Assembly (NCBI GenBank): GCA_002189035.1
Contig: NEEC01000018.1
Span: 744,001-808,000, forward strand
DNA length: 64,000 nt
Origin: Utricularia gibba
Lineage: Eukaryota; Streptophyta; Magnoliopsida; Lamiales; Lentibulariaceae
Reading direction: 5' to 3'
The notes below the pieces were generated by a model that was not told the origin of the DNA, did not search any database, and saw only the letters and a program-made list of their open reading frames with translations. Of this stretch, positions 1 to 12,490 are shown in pieces; within the stretch, counting starts at the first letter, position 1; each line of letters opens with the position of its first letter. The translations under genes were made by a program, and so were the position numbers.

Positions 1-30
1 GTACAGTAATTAAATGGTAAGTTTCATGCT

Positions 31-3000
31 CTACCTTGGCAACTGAGGAAAGAAGGGACAGTATTTCTTGACCAGACGCCAAAGTAGAGGGAACCAGTCC
101 AGCTTCGTTTGCAGATGGCTGCTGAATGTAGCCAACAAGATATTAGCACCCAAAATAAGATCTCTAAACATAATATAAGAGCTTTTTCTCTTTCGTTGCA
201 CAGCTTTTTTATTTTTGTCGGCTGGTGTGGAACTACTAGTAGCTATAAAACATGATATATCTGTAGGCAAAGAAAATATTACATCCTGAACGAAGGGCCG
301 GTGAGAGTTATTACCATTTCAAGAAACTAATATGGAACTCAAGTATTTGCATTACAAGGTTAAAAAGATGGCAGGCATATCTTGATGGATCAAGAAACAG
401 GTATAGTTGACAAAAAGCTTACCGATGTAGAAGATTCCTTCTGTTGAAGTTTGGAAAATAACACTATAAGACGTTGCAGGTTTCTTAGGTGTGTGAGATC
501 TTCGTCAGTAATTGAAGAGGAATTAGGTTCGAAGGGCAGGCTGCCAACCAATGGCAAAGCTATTGAATCTAAGGTTGCTAGGCCAAGCGCATCCATCCCC
601 TGTCAACACACAGAATCAGAGGATGAAATAACCCAGAGAAGTCACACAATATGATGAATGATTCCGAACTGCATCAAAGGACAAGTTACGGAAAATTCCA
701 CGTACGGCAGAGTCAAAGAAAGAAAGAAATTGTACTCTTACCTTCACTATTTCATCAAGTATTAATTCCCGCACAAATGCAACCTGTGAAACAGGAGAAC
801 ATATAAGACATTTAATTTGTTGACGACGTTTTGCCAAATAATGGCATATAACCTTCTCATTCAATGCAAAAGCCAAAATTTGTTCGATGTCAAACTCCAA
901 GGATCCTTCTACCGGTTCTTTGGAAGTCAATCGTTCTGTCCTTACACGTAGTGACTGTCCAGAAGGGAAAACACGTCAGAAATGTAAAAAAAATGAATGG
1001 TGAAAAAACGTTTGATAACAGATGCTGACTCTGCATATTTAACACACGGAAGAGAAGAACTGAAATGCAGCTCCAGGAGCAGATAACAAATATGTTATCG
1101 AGACAAAACTGAATTTTCTGATTTCAAACTTAAGCCTATTCTTTCCATTTTTCATTTCAGTAATAGAAAAAAAAATAAAGAAAGAAACACAAGTATCTCA
1201 CCTCGTATACCAATGACTCCAATCTATCAATCCTGAAAACCCCGTCCTATTGAAAAGAAGAAATCAGTGCTTCATAGTGGCGGGTGAAAAATTGAGAAAG
1301 TCAAGTATATTAATTTGGCTCACCTTATAGAGAAGCGCTTTTAGAGACGAATTCAATGTTGGGGAAGTGTCTGTAAGTACCTTCCGGGCAATCCAGGGAT
1401 ATGCACTGCTCAAAACTTTGTAATCAGGATCAAAGCTAACGGCAATTCCCTCCAACACGGCGAGACTACATTATGCAGAAGAAGAAAAAATAATCAACTA
1501 AAGAAGAGCACATGCACCATATCATAAATAATTTTATGGCAGAAACTGAAAACAAAATAGCACAAAAGTTTTTTTCACCTTCTAATAACAAGAGAAAAAT
1601 AAGATGGAATTCTAAACTTGAATCTGTACCTGCAGAGATGAAAAAGAGCAACCCAGTGATCTAAGAAATTGACAAATTACAGGAACTAAGAAGATAAAGA
1701 ATAAAAACACTCAAAGCTCACATATTGGAATGGATATTTTCTGGCTAACTATACATTTCTTCATTAAGAGTGTTTCTAATAATGGCAATCGCAGATAATT
1801 CAACAAAGCTAAAGTCATTTACAAAAATGAAGAAAGGAAAAGAAAATATTACATGGTAGTTCCCAAATTCCCCACCAAGTCTCCAAAACTTATATTACGA
1901 ACTCCCTTGGAAACAGCATTGCGAAAAACGCCTACAATGAGAGATAATATGGATAAAATAACAATGCCTTTCTCTAGATCAACAAGCAGTTTAAGAAAGA
2001 CCTGTCAACGCCTGTGCAACAGCATCCTTATCCGCTGTGGGTGGAATAAACCTGTGAATTGCAAGTTTCAGAGAAACCAAAATATCCTACAAAATGTGAA
2101 GACTCAACTAAAGACATGGGCATACTCAACTTACCCAAGGTTGACGAAATCTTTAGCAAGTGCATCATAATCACGATTGACTAGATGCAAACAAGCTTCA
2201 ATGAATGCATCTTGAAGTTCTTGTTTGAACTCGCCCATCATACCAAAGTCTGAGTGAAACAAATGATTTTAGACCAAGGTGTGACTCAAAATCCCAATAA
2301 CAGTAAATAGTAGGACAATTAGGTTAATTTCAATGGAGAATTAAGCATTCATCAATATTCTCAATAACAGTCATAAGACTTTGATTTGGCAAAACCCTTC
2401 ATGCATAACATTCATAAGCATATCAAAACCAATCTAAACAAGTACCCAAGTAGGCAAGTTTTCCATCAAATGTCCGAAGCAGATTTCCGGGATGTGGATC
2501 AGCATGGTAGAACCCACACTCGAGAAGTTGATTCAACGAACAATAAACTCCAACCTACTTGGCCATACATCAACAAGCTTGTTACGGAATAGCATATCTT
2601 TTGGGAAATCAGATGCCAATGGTGGCTTGTAGTTTCTTGTACAGACCTCAATCATGTACATATCTTTTACTTCTGCAAGCTTTTGACCCTGGAAGAGACT
2701 GGTGCGTTAGATAAGTTTTTGAAATTGCAAAATTTCTTTCTTTTTATATCACATGCTAATATTACATTGTAATCACAGAATTCTCCTAAAGTTTCAATAA
2801 AACAAGATTATAGTATCAAATGATGCTGGGTCATCATGTTTCCTAAGTTATCACGGGGCTTGTTGGTACAATCTCTAATCCCAGTGAAAAAGTGACAGTT
2901 CTGTGTTTGAAGCTAGTGAAAATTCATTCAAAGTTCATGAAATAAATTACCAAGCCGGAATAAAAGTCACCTCAATCCACTGCATTGTGATAACTTTGCT

Positions 3001-4803
3001 GGTTGTTTGCTCAAGATAAACTTCAGGAACTATGACATCTTGTATGCTGCCATATAGCTTTCTGTTTGATAGGGAAATGTTAAATTTGCTCAAGATCCCA
3101 ATACCTGAAGATTTAGGCTTGTGAGTAATCATGGATAATACATGAGAAGAAAATGGCTTACCTAAACTTAACTCCATTTTTCGCTTCACTGTTGTAATCC
3201 ATCTCCTGCATTGAACGCTATTACCTGTAAGAAATATATGTAGTCCATTGACCAAACGGGCCCAGAAAATTTTACATGAACCCAAATTTTCTCTCCAGAT
3301 CATGAATCAACTACACAAGAATTTTGGAGGCCATTTTCTGTGAAAGAGGTTACCCGGAAAAGGCTCGATGCCCATTCATCAATGACTGACTGTAGGACAT
3401 TAGCATGTGTTAGCTACATTTAGTAAAGTAAAGAAGGTACAAAAAAGAACAATCTCAAAAAAGGAAAATGTGTTCTAATACAACCATTTTCCAAGAATAA
3501 TAACATACAAATCAATTGCACAAAAGCAAAGTCATACAAGAAAAGAATTGCTAGCACCTGAAGATCAGTGTTGAGCTTCCCTGCTCTCTTTATCAATCCT
3601 GCCAAATACCGCAAAATCAGTATGTCCAATGATATTGCAGCTCGGACTCCGGGTCTTTGAACTTTTACGGCAACAACTTTCCCATTGGAGCGAAGCCTGG
3701 CTTGATAGACCTATTTTTTTGTGGGATAGAAGTCAATGCAACCACATTTTGTCGTGTCTAATTCTACATTTAGAAAAGAATGTGAAAACCAGTTGAATCT
3801 CATAAGGTCATCAAGAATTGAGTGCCTGTCCAAGAGACGCAGCAGCCACAGGTTCAGGTGTGATTTCAGAGAATATGCCATCTAATGGCATTCCAAGCTC
3901 TTGCTCTATTGTCTGAAATGCAACTTTAGAGGAAAACGGAGCGATTCGATCTTGAAGAAGAGAAAGCTCGTCCAAATATGAGGGTGGTATCAGATCCTGT
4001 GAGAGGCCAAGTGAGGAAAATATACAACCAAACAATGAAGTTCACTTCAAACTTTAGACACCGCGTTTTAAGTGGCAATGGCATATATGATGTTAATTAC
4101 ACTCACGGCTCTAGATGATACTGCCTGAGCTATCTTTACGTAAGCCTGCAGTGTATGAGAAAAGGAGAATTAAGGTAAAGTTAGAAAAGTGCCCCTTTAG
4201 TGTTCTACCAAAACAGTATGTAAATACGAAATTGATTATTAAACACACCGGGCCAAGTTGAACCAGTATCTTCCTCAGTTCCGCAGCTCTATCCTACAAC
4301 ACAAAAAGACATCAGATATCAAATAATAGAGCACTGGCAACAAGATGGTGCTGACCATTACAGCACTATATAAAACCCACCAGGTAATAGTTTGTTATTT
4401 CCTGCTATATTGTATATAAAGTAAAAGACGTTTCTCCAGACATATGATCAAATAATACTCAAACCTTGAACAAAAAGTCATCGCGCTCAGCGACGCGGTC
4501 GTAGAATCTGAGAGCGAACCACTTGCCCAACATAGTGCCTGTTTGCAAAAGCCTTCGAATCACAATCAGCGGCTTCTTCTTGTATATGGCAGAAATTTTA
4601 GATATGCTATACTCCGTCAACGACTCAGCTTCCGAGGAGCCCTCAAAAAGGTATCCCGATGACTGCGTGAACGCGTCCACTTCTTTAGAAGCACAGTGCA
4701 CGAGGAGTGAGGGGCGAGGAAGGGCATTGCGCTGTAGCATGCGCCTCAGTGAGAAGTCCGCCGCCGGAAAGTGCGGCGGAGATAGCAGCGGCACGAGTAG
4801 CAT
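31..4803 (-). CDS. ABC1K: Plastid-type ABC1 atypical kinase (ABC1K/UbiB family), 20 exons
   Basis: Predicted 708-aa ABC1 kinase. Plastid family members act on plastoglobules or thylakoids and affect prenylquinone and tocopherol metabolism. Exons, in coding order: 4803-4465, 4293-4249, 4145-4107, 3996-3826, 3710-3558, 3389-3354, 3205-3162, 3061-2971, 2688-2647, 2554-2446, 2249-2135, 2051-2002, 1931-1853, 1629-1579, 1465-1324, 1246-1202, 954-853, 783-742, 599-423, 285-31. All join in phase without a stop. Visible motifs: KIAQ (132-135) where the family usually has KxGQ, Ala-rich loop AAASLGQ (192-198), VAVK lysine (214), HADPHPGN (337-344) and DFG (357-359). The N-terminus is rich in Arg, Ser and Pro with few acids, like a transit peptide. 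An in-frame ATG 75 bases upstream (4878) is possible, but 4803 gives the better transit peptide. The intron after exon 4 has a GC donor. The last codon overlaps a possible donor (AG|GTAGAG), so a further exon outside the window cannot be excluded. Length and motifs fit the ABC1K2/ABC1K5 type best, from memory of the family. Confidence 0.93.
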
Positions 4804-4909
4804 CCGATCCGTCGGGAAGAGAAAGAGATCGTCTGTAGCAAATGCAACGGTTAGCTGGGACGGCTTCTTCCTGTCCACTCTTCAATTTCCGATTTTTCAA
4901 AGAGAATAA

Positions 4910-6317
4910 ATATTTATTAATCCAAATGCTCTTTATTTCCGAAAAATTAAAAGTTGATATTTTGAAAAATTAGAATATATGATTTTTCAACTTCTTAAAA
5001 TTGCTACTACTAAATTTTTAAATTTTTTAAATTAAAAAATCATTTATAATTTTTTCAAAAATAAAACATATCCCAAATAGAGTTTTATATTACTTATTCA
5101 AGTTGATATAAATATTTATTTAGTTCTTTTATAGGTAAATTTGCATTTTATTTCATCAATGATAGATATAAATATTTTTAATTATTTTATTTATTGAGAT
5201 TAATATTGGATGAGCATAGAATAAAAAATGAATACCATTAATTTTTTTAACACTATTTTTTTATTTTTTAACTAATTAAATATACTTAAATAGTATTATA
5301 AAACTCATATAATATTTATCTCATGCAATCTCAAGTTATTGAATGCACTAAGTACATTTTAATGTCAAATTAGACCATCAAATATATTAGTTATTTATAT
5401 TCATATTTATTGGCAATTTATAAATTGTATTTTTTTCTAATAGTTTTGATAATAATCATTCAGTTTATTTAAAAAGTATATTATTCATATGATTTCAAAT
5501 AGTTTATAATGCAACATACAGATAACTTTTAAAAGTATGTACATATTTTCAAATCTTATGTTAGTTCTATTAAGACTATAAACTAAACTACATTATACTT
5601 TCAAACAATTTCAAAAATACTTCACCTCCTCACATTGATCAATAATGGTGGAATGATTCTACATAAAAAACAACTCGTACATTCTTCACTCATAATTTAA
5701 ATTATCACCTATAATTAATTTAGATTCTCTATAATGATTAATACATTTTTAACTCCTCATCATATATTGAAATTAATCTTTCTCATTATCTAATATCCTT
5801 CATTTAATAATCAGTATTTGACACATTATTTTCTTCTCATACTGTCGTAAGTCATATATAACATTCATCTTTATCACAAAAAATTCACTTTGTATCTACA
5901 TGATCTATTTGTCATAGCAAAATCTGATTTTTCTCTCCATTTTTTATCTTTCTATTGCATGCTTGATATACAAAATAATATGAAATATCTTCACTTTTTG
6001 TTCACAATTACAATCTTTAATAATTTTTTATCATATGACTTCCATCTAAATTCATTCTCCAATCCATCTCTTAATTTGAGTCTACTATTCTCTTCTATAA
6101 TATATCTTTTTGAATAAAAAATCTTCAACATTATTTGGTAAATAATTATTACTTGTGTTTCTCCTATTATGTCTATTGAATACTTTGTTTTTCATTTAAC
6201 TTATTTCATAAGTAGTTACGTCACTACATTTTAATCTTCTCTAATATATCTATTGGGACATTATATAAGAATAAGTTTAAAAAAGACTTGACAAAACTGA
6301 TTTAATTAATACAAATC
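4910..6317. other. AT-rich intergenic spacer
   Basis: About 1.4 kb upstream of the ABC1K gene, very AT-rich, with many stops in every frame. The ABC1K promoter should lie in its first few hundred bases. I see no gene, clear repeat or conserved motif beyond short A/T runs. Confidence 0.7.
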
Positions 6318-6480
6318 TATCTATATTAGAAATAGATGTCCTAACTATATATCTATTCTACTCTACATTCTATCTATATTAGAAATAGATGTCCTAACTA
6401 TAAATCTATTATACTCTACATTCTATCTATATTAGAAATAGATGTCCTAACTATATATCTATTCTACTCTACATTTTATC
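6318..6480. repeat. 53-bp tandem repeat, three copies plus a partial one
   Basis: The unit begins TATCTATATTAGAAATAGAT and recurs at 6318, 6371 and 6424, exactly 53 bases apart. A partial fourth copy starts at 6477. The copies differ by only a few bases (for example TATATATC versus TATAAATC), so the array is fairly recent. Each unit holds the short palindrome CTATxxxTAGAAATAG. No function can be assigned. Confidence 0.9.
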
Positions 6481-6689
6481 TATAATTATATTCTATTTAT
6501 GCCTTCTAAATATGTTATCTCACAATTATGAAACTCAAGTTATTAAAATAGTAGTTTCTCTAACGATACTTTTAATTCAATTACAAAATTTATCAAATAC
6601 AAAAATTATCTATAAGTGTTTTTACCTACACTCAAATATTTTTAGATCACTTTCACAACATGATAAGTGATTTTGTGTCGTTCCAAAAC

Positions 6690-7775
6690 ATGTTCTTCCA
6701 CTACTCTTGAGTGTTGTTTTTACTTATCTTAGACCCCACTTTTTCATTATTCTCAATTGATTTTGCATCTTTCACACTACTTTGATCTTTTTGGAGAGAA
6801 AGTGTATTTTGTGGATTTTTAGGGTACTTTTGGATTAATTTGAGGAGAAATCAAGACACATTAAATTATGGACTTGATGGACCACGAATCTCAACCCAAG
6901 ACTCGGTCAATCGATGAAGATTTGGTCAAGATTCGTGGATAAGATAAAGATATGAAGATGATTTTTGAAGATTTGAATAAAAGATTTGGATAGAAGATCT
7001 TATCCAAGTCCATCAAATAAGCTCAATACGAAGACTTGGATTGACTTTCCTATAAATACCCCACCCTCTCAACTATTAGAAACGTTTTTGACCACTTTTC
7101 CTTTGTTTCTTTCCTATTTTCGTGTCTATTTTCATGTTAGAGTCGAGTCTGCGCGTGTAGGCGCTTGCGGCTGAGTATCTGCGGTGAAGCCTTGCTTGCG
7201 CAAGTCCTGCACGTGTGACTGTTTTACTATGTTTTTCGACATTTAAATTGAGGTTTGATTCTTTAGTATCACATATCCCGAAGGGAGTGTGATAGAATCA
7301 AAGGTTGGCCTCAAGCATCTAAGAAGAAGGGCTCAATCGGACATCGTTGGTAAGGCACATTCGGTCTAATCTGTCTACGAGGTGTGAGGTGTATGGGTTA
7401 GATTTGGGTGTGGGGAAAACATGAGTTATCAAAAGAGGTGAAATGGCTCTGGTGGTATGGTTGATTCCATAATCACACAAAACAAGGGACGTTGCTATAA
7501 CGGTCACCGAATAGCACTACTTTAGAATAACACCTCCAAAGCTTGCGCAAGTAGGTCAGTCTTCAAGGTTTGCACACACGCAAGGGTGAGTTTCAAGTAA
7601 GTTGAGTCTTGAATTCAAAGCCAGTTTTCTTATTGTTTTTAAAACAAAATCTTTCTTTTATTTTCGTACTTTTTTCAATTTTTGTTTGAAAAGAAAATTC
7701 TAATAGCAATTCATTGTGGATACGATTTTATTTTATTATTTCAACGGTTTATGTGCACTTGTAGAATCACCATCA
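6690..7775 (+). repeat. LTR-like repeat A, copy 1 (probable solo LTR)
   Basis: About 1.1 kb that matches, in inverted orientation, the sequence at 11354-12490. The orientation is taken from a TATA box (CCTATAAATACCCC, about 7047-7060) and from an end in CACCATCA, which fits the CA end of an LTR. Matching landmarks include TTGCGCAAG motifs, a GAGCC...TTTCACCTCTT stretch, and a tail reading GATACGATTTTATTTTATTA. No primer-binding site or polyprotein is next to it, so a solo LTR is likeliest. A 62-codon open frame (7507-7319, minus) occurs in both copies but is not supported as a gene. Confidence 0.65.
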
Positions 7776-8170
7776 CAACAAATGAATCAAACCCCATTTG
7801 CAATAACATCTGAATCTCACTCATTTAATGTCAAGTTATTAAAATATTTTATAAAATGAGTGCTAGTTTCTAAGTATATAAATATCATATACTGTGAGTA
7901 TTCATTGTTTTTGTTCTAATTTAACATTGTTTTCCAATGGCTCCATATTTTCATAATAATATTTGAGAAGAAACACATGTTGTAAAACAACATTATATTA
8001 GAATAAAATAGGATATCTAATGAATATTTAAAAAAAAATGCTTGAGGAAATGATTTTAATAATAATTTTTTTTTAAAAAAAAGGGGGTATGTGAGAAATT
8101 CAGTATAGCTAGCTCTCTTTGCCTACCCATCTCTCTAAGAATAAGTGACGTCACAAAAGCCGCAGTGGGG
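7776..8170. promoter_or_regulatory. Spacer and probable promoter / 5' UTR of the RING-H2 gene
   Basis: About 400 bases between repeat A copy 1 and the RING-H2 start codon. The distal part is AT-rich. The last ~80 bases become less AT-rich, holding TGACGTCA at about 8146-8153. That is a perfect palindromic bZIP/CRE-type (ACGT-core) site roughly 20 bases before the start codon, so it may lie in the 5' UTR. No TATA box stands out. Confidence 0.45.
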
Positions 8171-8692
8171 ATGCGGAGCATTTCGTTCGTTCGTCTGGCA
8201 GCGGTGATTTCCGACTTCATCTTCACCGTCGTCCCCCAGTTAATCCGCATCCTCATCCTCCTAATTGGCGTCACCACGACGTCGTACAGACGAATGACAT
8301 CCAGTCGGCGTTACGGCGCCGCTATTGACGGACGCTCCTCCAGATTCACCTACGTGTACGAAACCCACGGCGGGTTGGACGATTGCCCATTGTGCTTGAG
8401 GGAGATTGTGGAGAGAGAGAAGGTGAGGAGGTTGCGGTGCGAGCATACGTTCCATCGGAATTGCGTAGATCAGTGGCTGAGGAGCAGCGGCGCTTCGGGA
8501 TGTCCGCTCTGCCGCCGGGATGTGCTGCCGCTGGAGGAGGTGGAGGAGTACGAGTTGGTGCAGAGAATGGCGGCGGAGACGGTGTTTGAGAAGGAATTGG
8601 CGCTCCTACTCCTTTCCGGGCTGAACTCCGGCGGATGCCATCTGAAACATCGCGCGTCCTCTTCCATGTTTATTAGTTTCCTAAAATGTTGA
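8171..8692 (+). CDS. Membrane-anchored RING-H2 E3 ubiquitin ligase
   Basis: Single-exon 173-aa protein. A hydrophobic N-terminal stretch (about residues 11-35) is a likely membrane anchor. A RING-H2 finger follows, with zinc ligands C72, C75, C90, H92, H95, C98, C111 and C114, and W102 at the usual E2-contact position. Length, intronless structure and layout resemble the plant RHA2/BRH1-like group, whose members ubiquitinate target proteins in hormone and stress responses. The GTG at 8165 is in frame, but the first ATG at 8171 is the natural eukaryotic start. Codon GC content is much higher than in the surrounding DNA, as expected for a real gene in an AT-rich region. The gene sits between two inverted LTR-like repeats. 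The substrate cannot be predicted. Confidence 0.93.
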   Translation: MRSISFVRLAAVISDFIFTVVPQLIRILILLIGVTTTSYRRMTSSRRYGAAIDGRSSRFTYVYETHGGLDDCPLCLREIVEREKVRRLRCEHTFHRNCVDQWLRSSGASGCPLCRRDVLPLEEVEEYELVQRMAAETVFEKELALLLLSGLNSGGCHLKHRASSSMFISFLKC

Positions 8693-11353
8693 TACTATCT
8701 CCAACTGTTTCCACTGAGTCTACGGTGTTACTTTATTTTCGTTTATTACATTTTTCGAATTTTTTTCATTTACATTATGAAAATCCATTAAAATGAACAC
8801 AAAAAATATGACACCTCGGATTTATATAAATGATTTATGTTACGGAAATGATTGTAGGTAAGATGAAAATTTAGTAACTAGATTTTCGAAAATATAGTAA
8901 AATTAACGTGATACTTCAGATTTCTGAAAACCATTGGAGATGTTTTGATGTGGTATTTTAGAAAATGAAATAAATGTTTCTGAAATTAATAAATTTTTTT
9001 TTCATTTTTTTCGAAAACGAAAATGAAGAAACTTGGTTTACTTCCCAAAATAATTTAAAATATAATTTATAATATTTATTTTAATATTATGATTTCAAAA
9101 AATGAGTAAAATTAATAACTTAATTTTCGAAAATATCATATTACCATTTCTAAAAACGAGTAAAGATGATCTTAATGGATAAGATGCCCAGAAAGACCAT
9201 TTTTAAGAAAGATTGACTTTTATTGAATTCAATGAAATCATTGATTCTATTCCCTTGTGGTCATAATCTTTATTTATTTATTATTTGGAATTTGCTGATT
9301 ATTTTGAAAATAATTGAGACCTGCATTTTATCTTTATAAATTTCGAATTCCAGAGAAAAATGATATATATTCTAGATATTTAATTTTAAAAAATAAAAAT
9401 AATTTTCAAAAAATATAGATAAGCATATGCCAACGAGCGGGCCCTTTTTCTTGGTTTGGAGGACCAAAGATCAATACCCCATGCAAATTACAAGGTACAA
9501 CATATGATTGAAAAGTCGATTCCCCCGTTGCAAAAGAATTAGGAATAATTAAATTTCTTTAACTTTTAATTTTTTTAAATTCTAATTGTTAGCTATATGT
9601 AGTACAATCAGAAATCAAAACACTATAATTAACTTTAAAATTTAAATTTATTAAATATCTATTTCATTGATTAAATAAAAAATTATTCAACTTTTATATA
9701 TTCTAATAATATATTTATATTATAACATTAAATTATACAATAATTAAATATAATAAATTTTAAAATATATATTTTATTTTATTAAATTTTATATATCACA
9801 AAAAAGAGTTTTACAATTTCAAAACTAATTCTATTCTGAAAAAACAAAACAAAATAGGTACTATATGTTTGGAAGCCTTCAATTTTCCATTTTATTCGGA
9901 AAAGTTACTTCATTAATTCATGGGCCTAGGAAGTGGATTTCTGCGGCGTGTGTGGATAGTTTTGGGCCCATGCCCAGACGCAAGCACACAGCTTTCCTAC
10001 AATTAATTAAAATAATTTTTCAATTAATTAATAGACATTTTAATTTGGATGTGAAGTGTATGTTTTGAAATCATATATCATTAAAATGTAGTCGCTTTTG
10101 AAAAGATGACCTCACGGGTGTTTGATAATCTATTTTAAGTGACTTTTAATAGGATTTTGGATTTAATAAATCTTGTTTAATACCAATTTTATAAATAATC
10201 ATATATTAATTGTCTAATTTAACTTCGAGTTTTTTCAAATCAATTTAATTGTAATATATATTTGACATGCTTTTTTAATGAACACTAATTATTAAAAAAA
10301 TATGGAAATATTTTTTCAACAGCTTTTGAATCAGCACGGTAATATTTTTCATAATAAACAAGCTTTTGTGTAATATTATATACAAACTTTTGCATTTCAT
10401 AACAACATTACTAAAGTTGGAGATTTTATTTATTAGAAAAATAAAATTATTATGATATAATTTAGGGTAAAATAGTAAAGATGAGATTTCAATTTAATTA
10501 AATCCTATTTTAACAACAGTACATTTAACTATGTTACTACTAAATCCTTAAGGAGATGTTTGATAGTTGAGTTTAGAGTTTGAATTTATGATTTACTTGC
10601 ATTTGACATATAGATTACACTTGAATTAATTTATTTAAACTCTCAGTAAGATATGATAGATTTTTGGATATAAATATATATATTTAATAAATTTTTATAA
10701 ACAATAAAATTAAAATTGATAAATATAATAATAATGAATTAAAAATATATTCTCCACTCATTAAACTTCTTCACTTTTCATTTTCCTCCATTAATTGATA
10801 TGCAAATTAGATATTTTCCTTTTATGGAATTTCTTAATTTATGTTTTAGCAATTATATAAAATATTAATTAGAAAAATTACATTATTCACTTTTTATCTA
10901 TTTTAAAAATATATTTTATTTTATTAAATTTATAATATAATTTTATATTATAAAACAGTTTTACAATTTTAAAATTAATTATATTTACATAATATCAAAA
11001 TCGATTTCATTCTATAGAATAGACACTTTGGTAGGATAGAATACATTGGTTTTCTTTGGATAGTAAATATACCATATGCGTGTGGTATAAACCTGTCATT
11101 TCCCAAGATTGTGAATTTTAATTATAACCACTATATTGATGGGTTTGATAATATCCAGTTTTTAAATGATTGTTTTGGACAAATATCATTTTTATTTCCC
11201 ATGTACCAAACATAAATTTTTTTAAACCTAATTAAATATAAACTCATCAAATATCCCAAATAACTCTAATCCAATTTATTTCTATTTTATCTACCAAACT
11301 GGTCCTTTGTGTATCTTTGAATTTGAACAGCCGGACTTGTGGATGATAAAAAC
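8693..11353. other. AT-rich intergenic spacer, possible decayed MITE at its left end
   Basis: About 2.7 kb with no supportable gene. The first ~490 bases (8690-9180) contain several TTTTCGAAAATAT-like words. They start with CTATCTCCAACTG and end near GAGTAAAGATGATCTTAA, whose reverse complement is loosely similar, so this may be a degraded MITE. The rest is low-complexity A/T sequence. The small frame at 9865-10068 has no recognisable content. Confidence 0.55.
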
Positions 11354-12490
11354 TGATGGTAATTCTGCAAGTGTACAGAAACCGTTGAAGTAATAAAATA
11401 AGATCGTATCTACAGGGAATTGTTATTGGAATATTCTTTTCAAAACAAAGATTTAAAAATATTGAAAATAAAAGAAAGATTGGGTTTTGAAGACAATAAG
11501 AAAAGTGGCATTGGATCTAAGAACCATCTTACTTGAAACTCGCCCTTGCGTGTGTATAAACCTTGAAGACTGACCTGCTTGCGCAAGCTTTGGGGGTATT
11601 ATGTTAAAGTAGTGCTACTCGGTGACCGTTATAGCACCGTCCCTTGTTTTGTGGGATCATGAAATCAATCACGCCACCAGAGCCATTTCACCTCTTGTGA
11701 TAACCCATGTTTTCCCCACACCCAAATTTAACTCTTACACCTCACACCTCGCAGACAGATTAGACAGAATGTGTCTTACCAACGATGTCCGATTGAGCCC
11801 TTCTCCTTAGGTGCTTGAGGCCAATCTTTGATTCTCCCACACTCCCTTAGGGTTATATGGTACTAAAGATTACATTAGTAAAGAAGACGTTGTGAAAAAC
11901 AGAATCAGACCTCAAATTAAATGCTGAAAAACATAGTAAGACAGTCACGCACGCATGACTTGCGCAAGCAAGGCTTCACAGTAGATCCTCAACCGCAAGC
12001 GCTCACACGCGCATGCTTGACTCTAAATAACAAAAGTTGATGAAAAACGAAAGGAAAGGAATGCAAAACATGCTAGACTCGACTCTAAACTCTAGATTGA
12101 CTCTCTGGTCGTCCACCACTTCGATTCCCTCCTTTAGGTCTTCGCGTTTGGATCTTTATATAATGGTGGGGATTTGTCGGGCTTCCTTGATGGGCTCACA
12201 TCAAATCTTCTATCCGAATCTTCTAAGATTTGATACAAATCTTCTAGGATGAGATCCAAATTTTCCAAGATAAGATGCGAATCTTATCTTATACGAGAAT
12301 CTTTGACCGAGTCTTCATCTCTGGATAGATCAAATCTTAGACTCCATCAAAGTAGCTCGAAAATCCTCCAAATTATTCCAAATTTGTCCTGAAAAATCAC
12401 AAAACATACTTTATCTCCAAAAATATAAAAGTGATATGAAAAATATAAAATTCTTCTAAAAACATAAAGAAAGTGAAATAAAAAAATGTA
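11354..12490 (-). repeat. LTR-like repeat A, copy 2 (inverted relative to copy 1)
   Basis: Inverted partner of 6690-7775. Read on the plus strand it starts TGATGGTAATTCTGCAAGTG, the complement of the end of copy 1. Similarity continues through the GATCGTATCTACAGGGAATT stretch, the CTTGCGCAAGC motifs and the region of the TATA box (here TTATATAAAG on the minus strand, about 12150-12165). It ends by about 12490. The copies differ at many positions and by small indels, so this is an old pair. No retroelement coding sequence adjoins it. Confidence 0.65.

Noticed and set aside
4470-4909. 128-codon plus-strand frame opposite ABC1K exon 1
   Set aside because: It is the antisense shadow of a confidently assigned exon.
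7319-7507. Conserved 62-codon frame present in both copies of LTR-like repeat A
   Set aside because: The two translations differ at about ten positions in a way that follows nucleotide divergence, with no ATG start and no known domain. It reflects repeat similarity, not a gene.
8930-9180. Second complete MITE downstream of the RING-H2 gene
   Set aside because: The two ends are only loosely complementary and no target duplication could be read.
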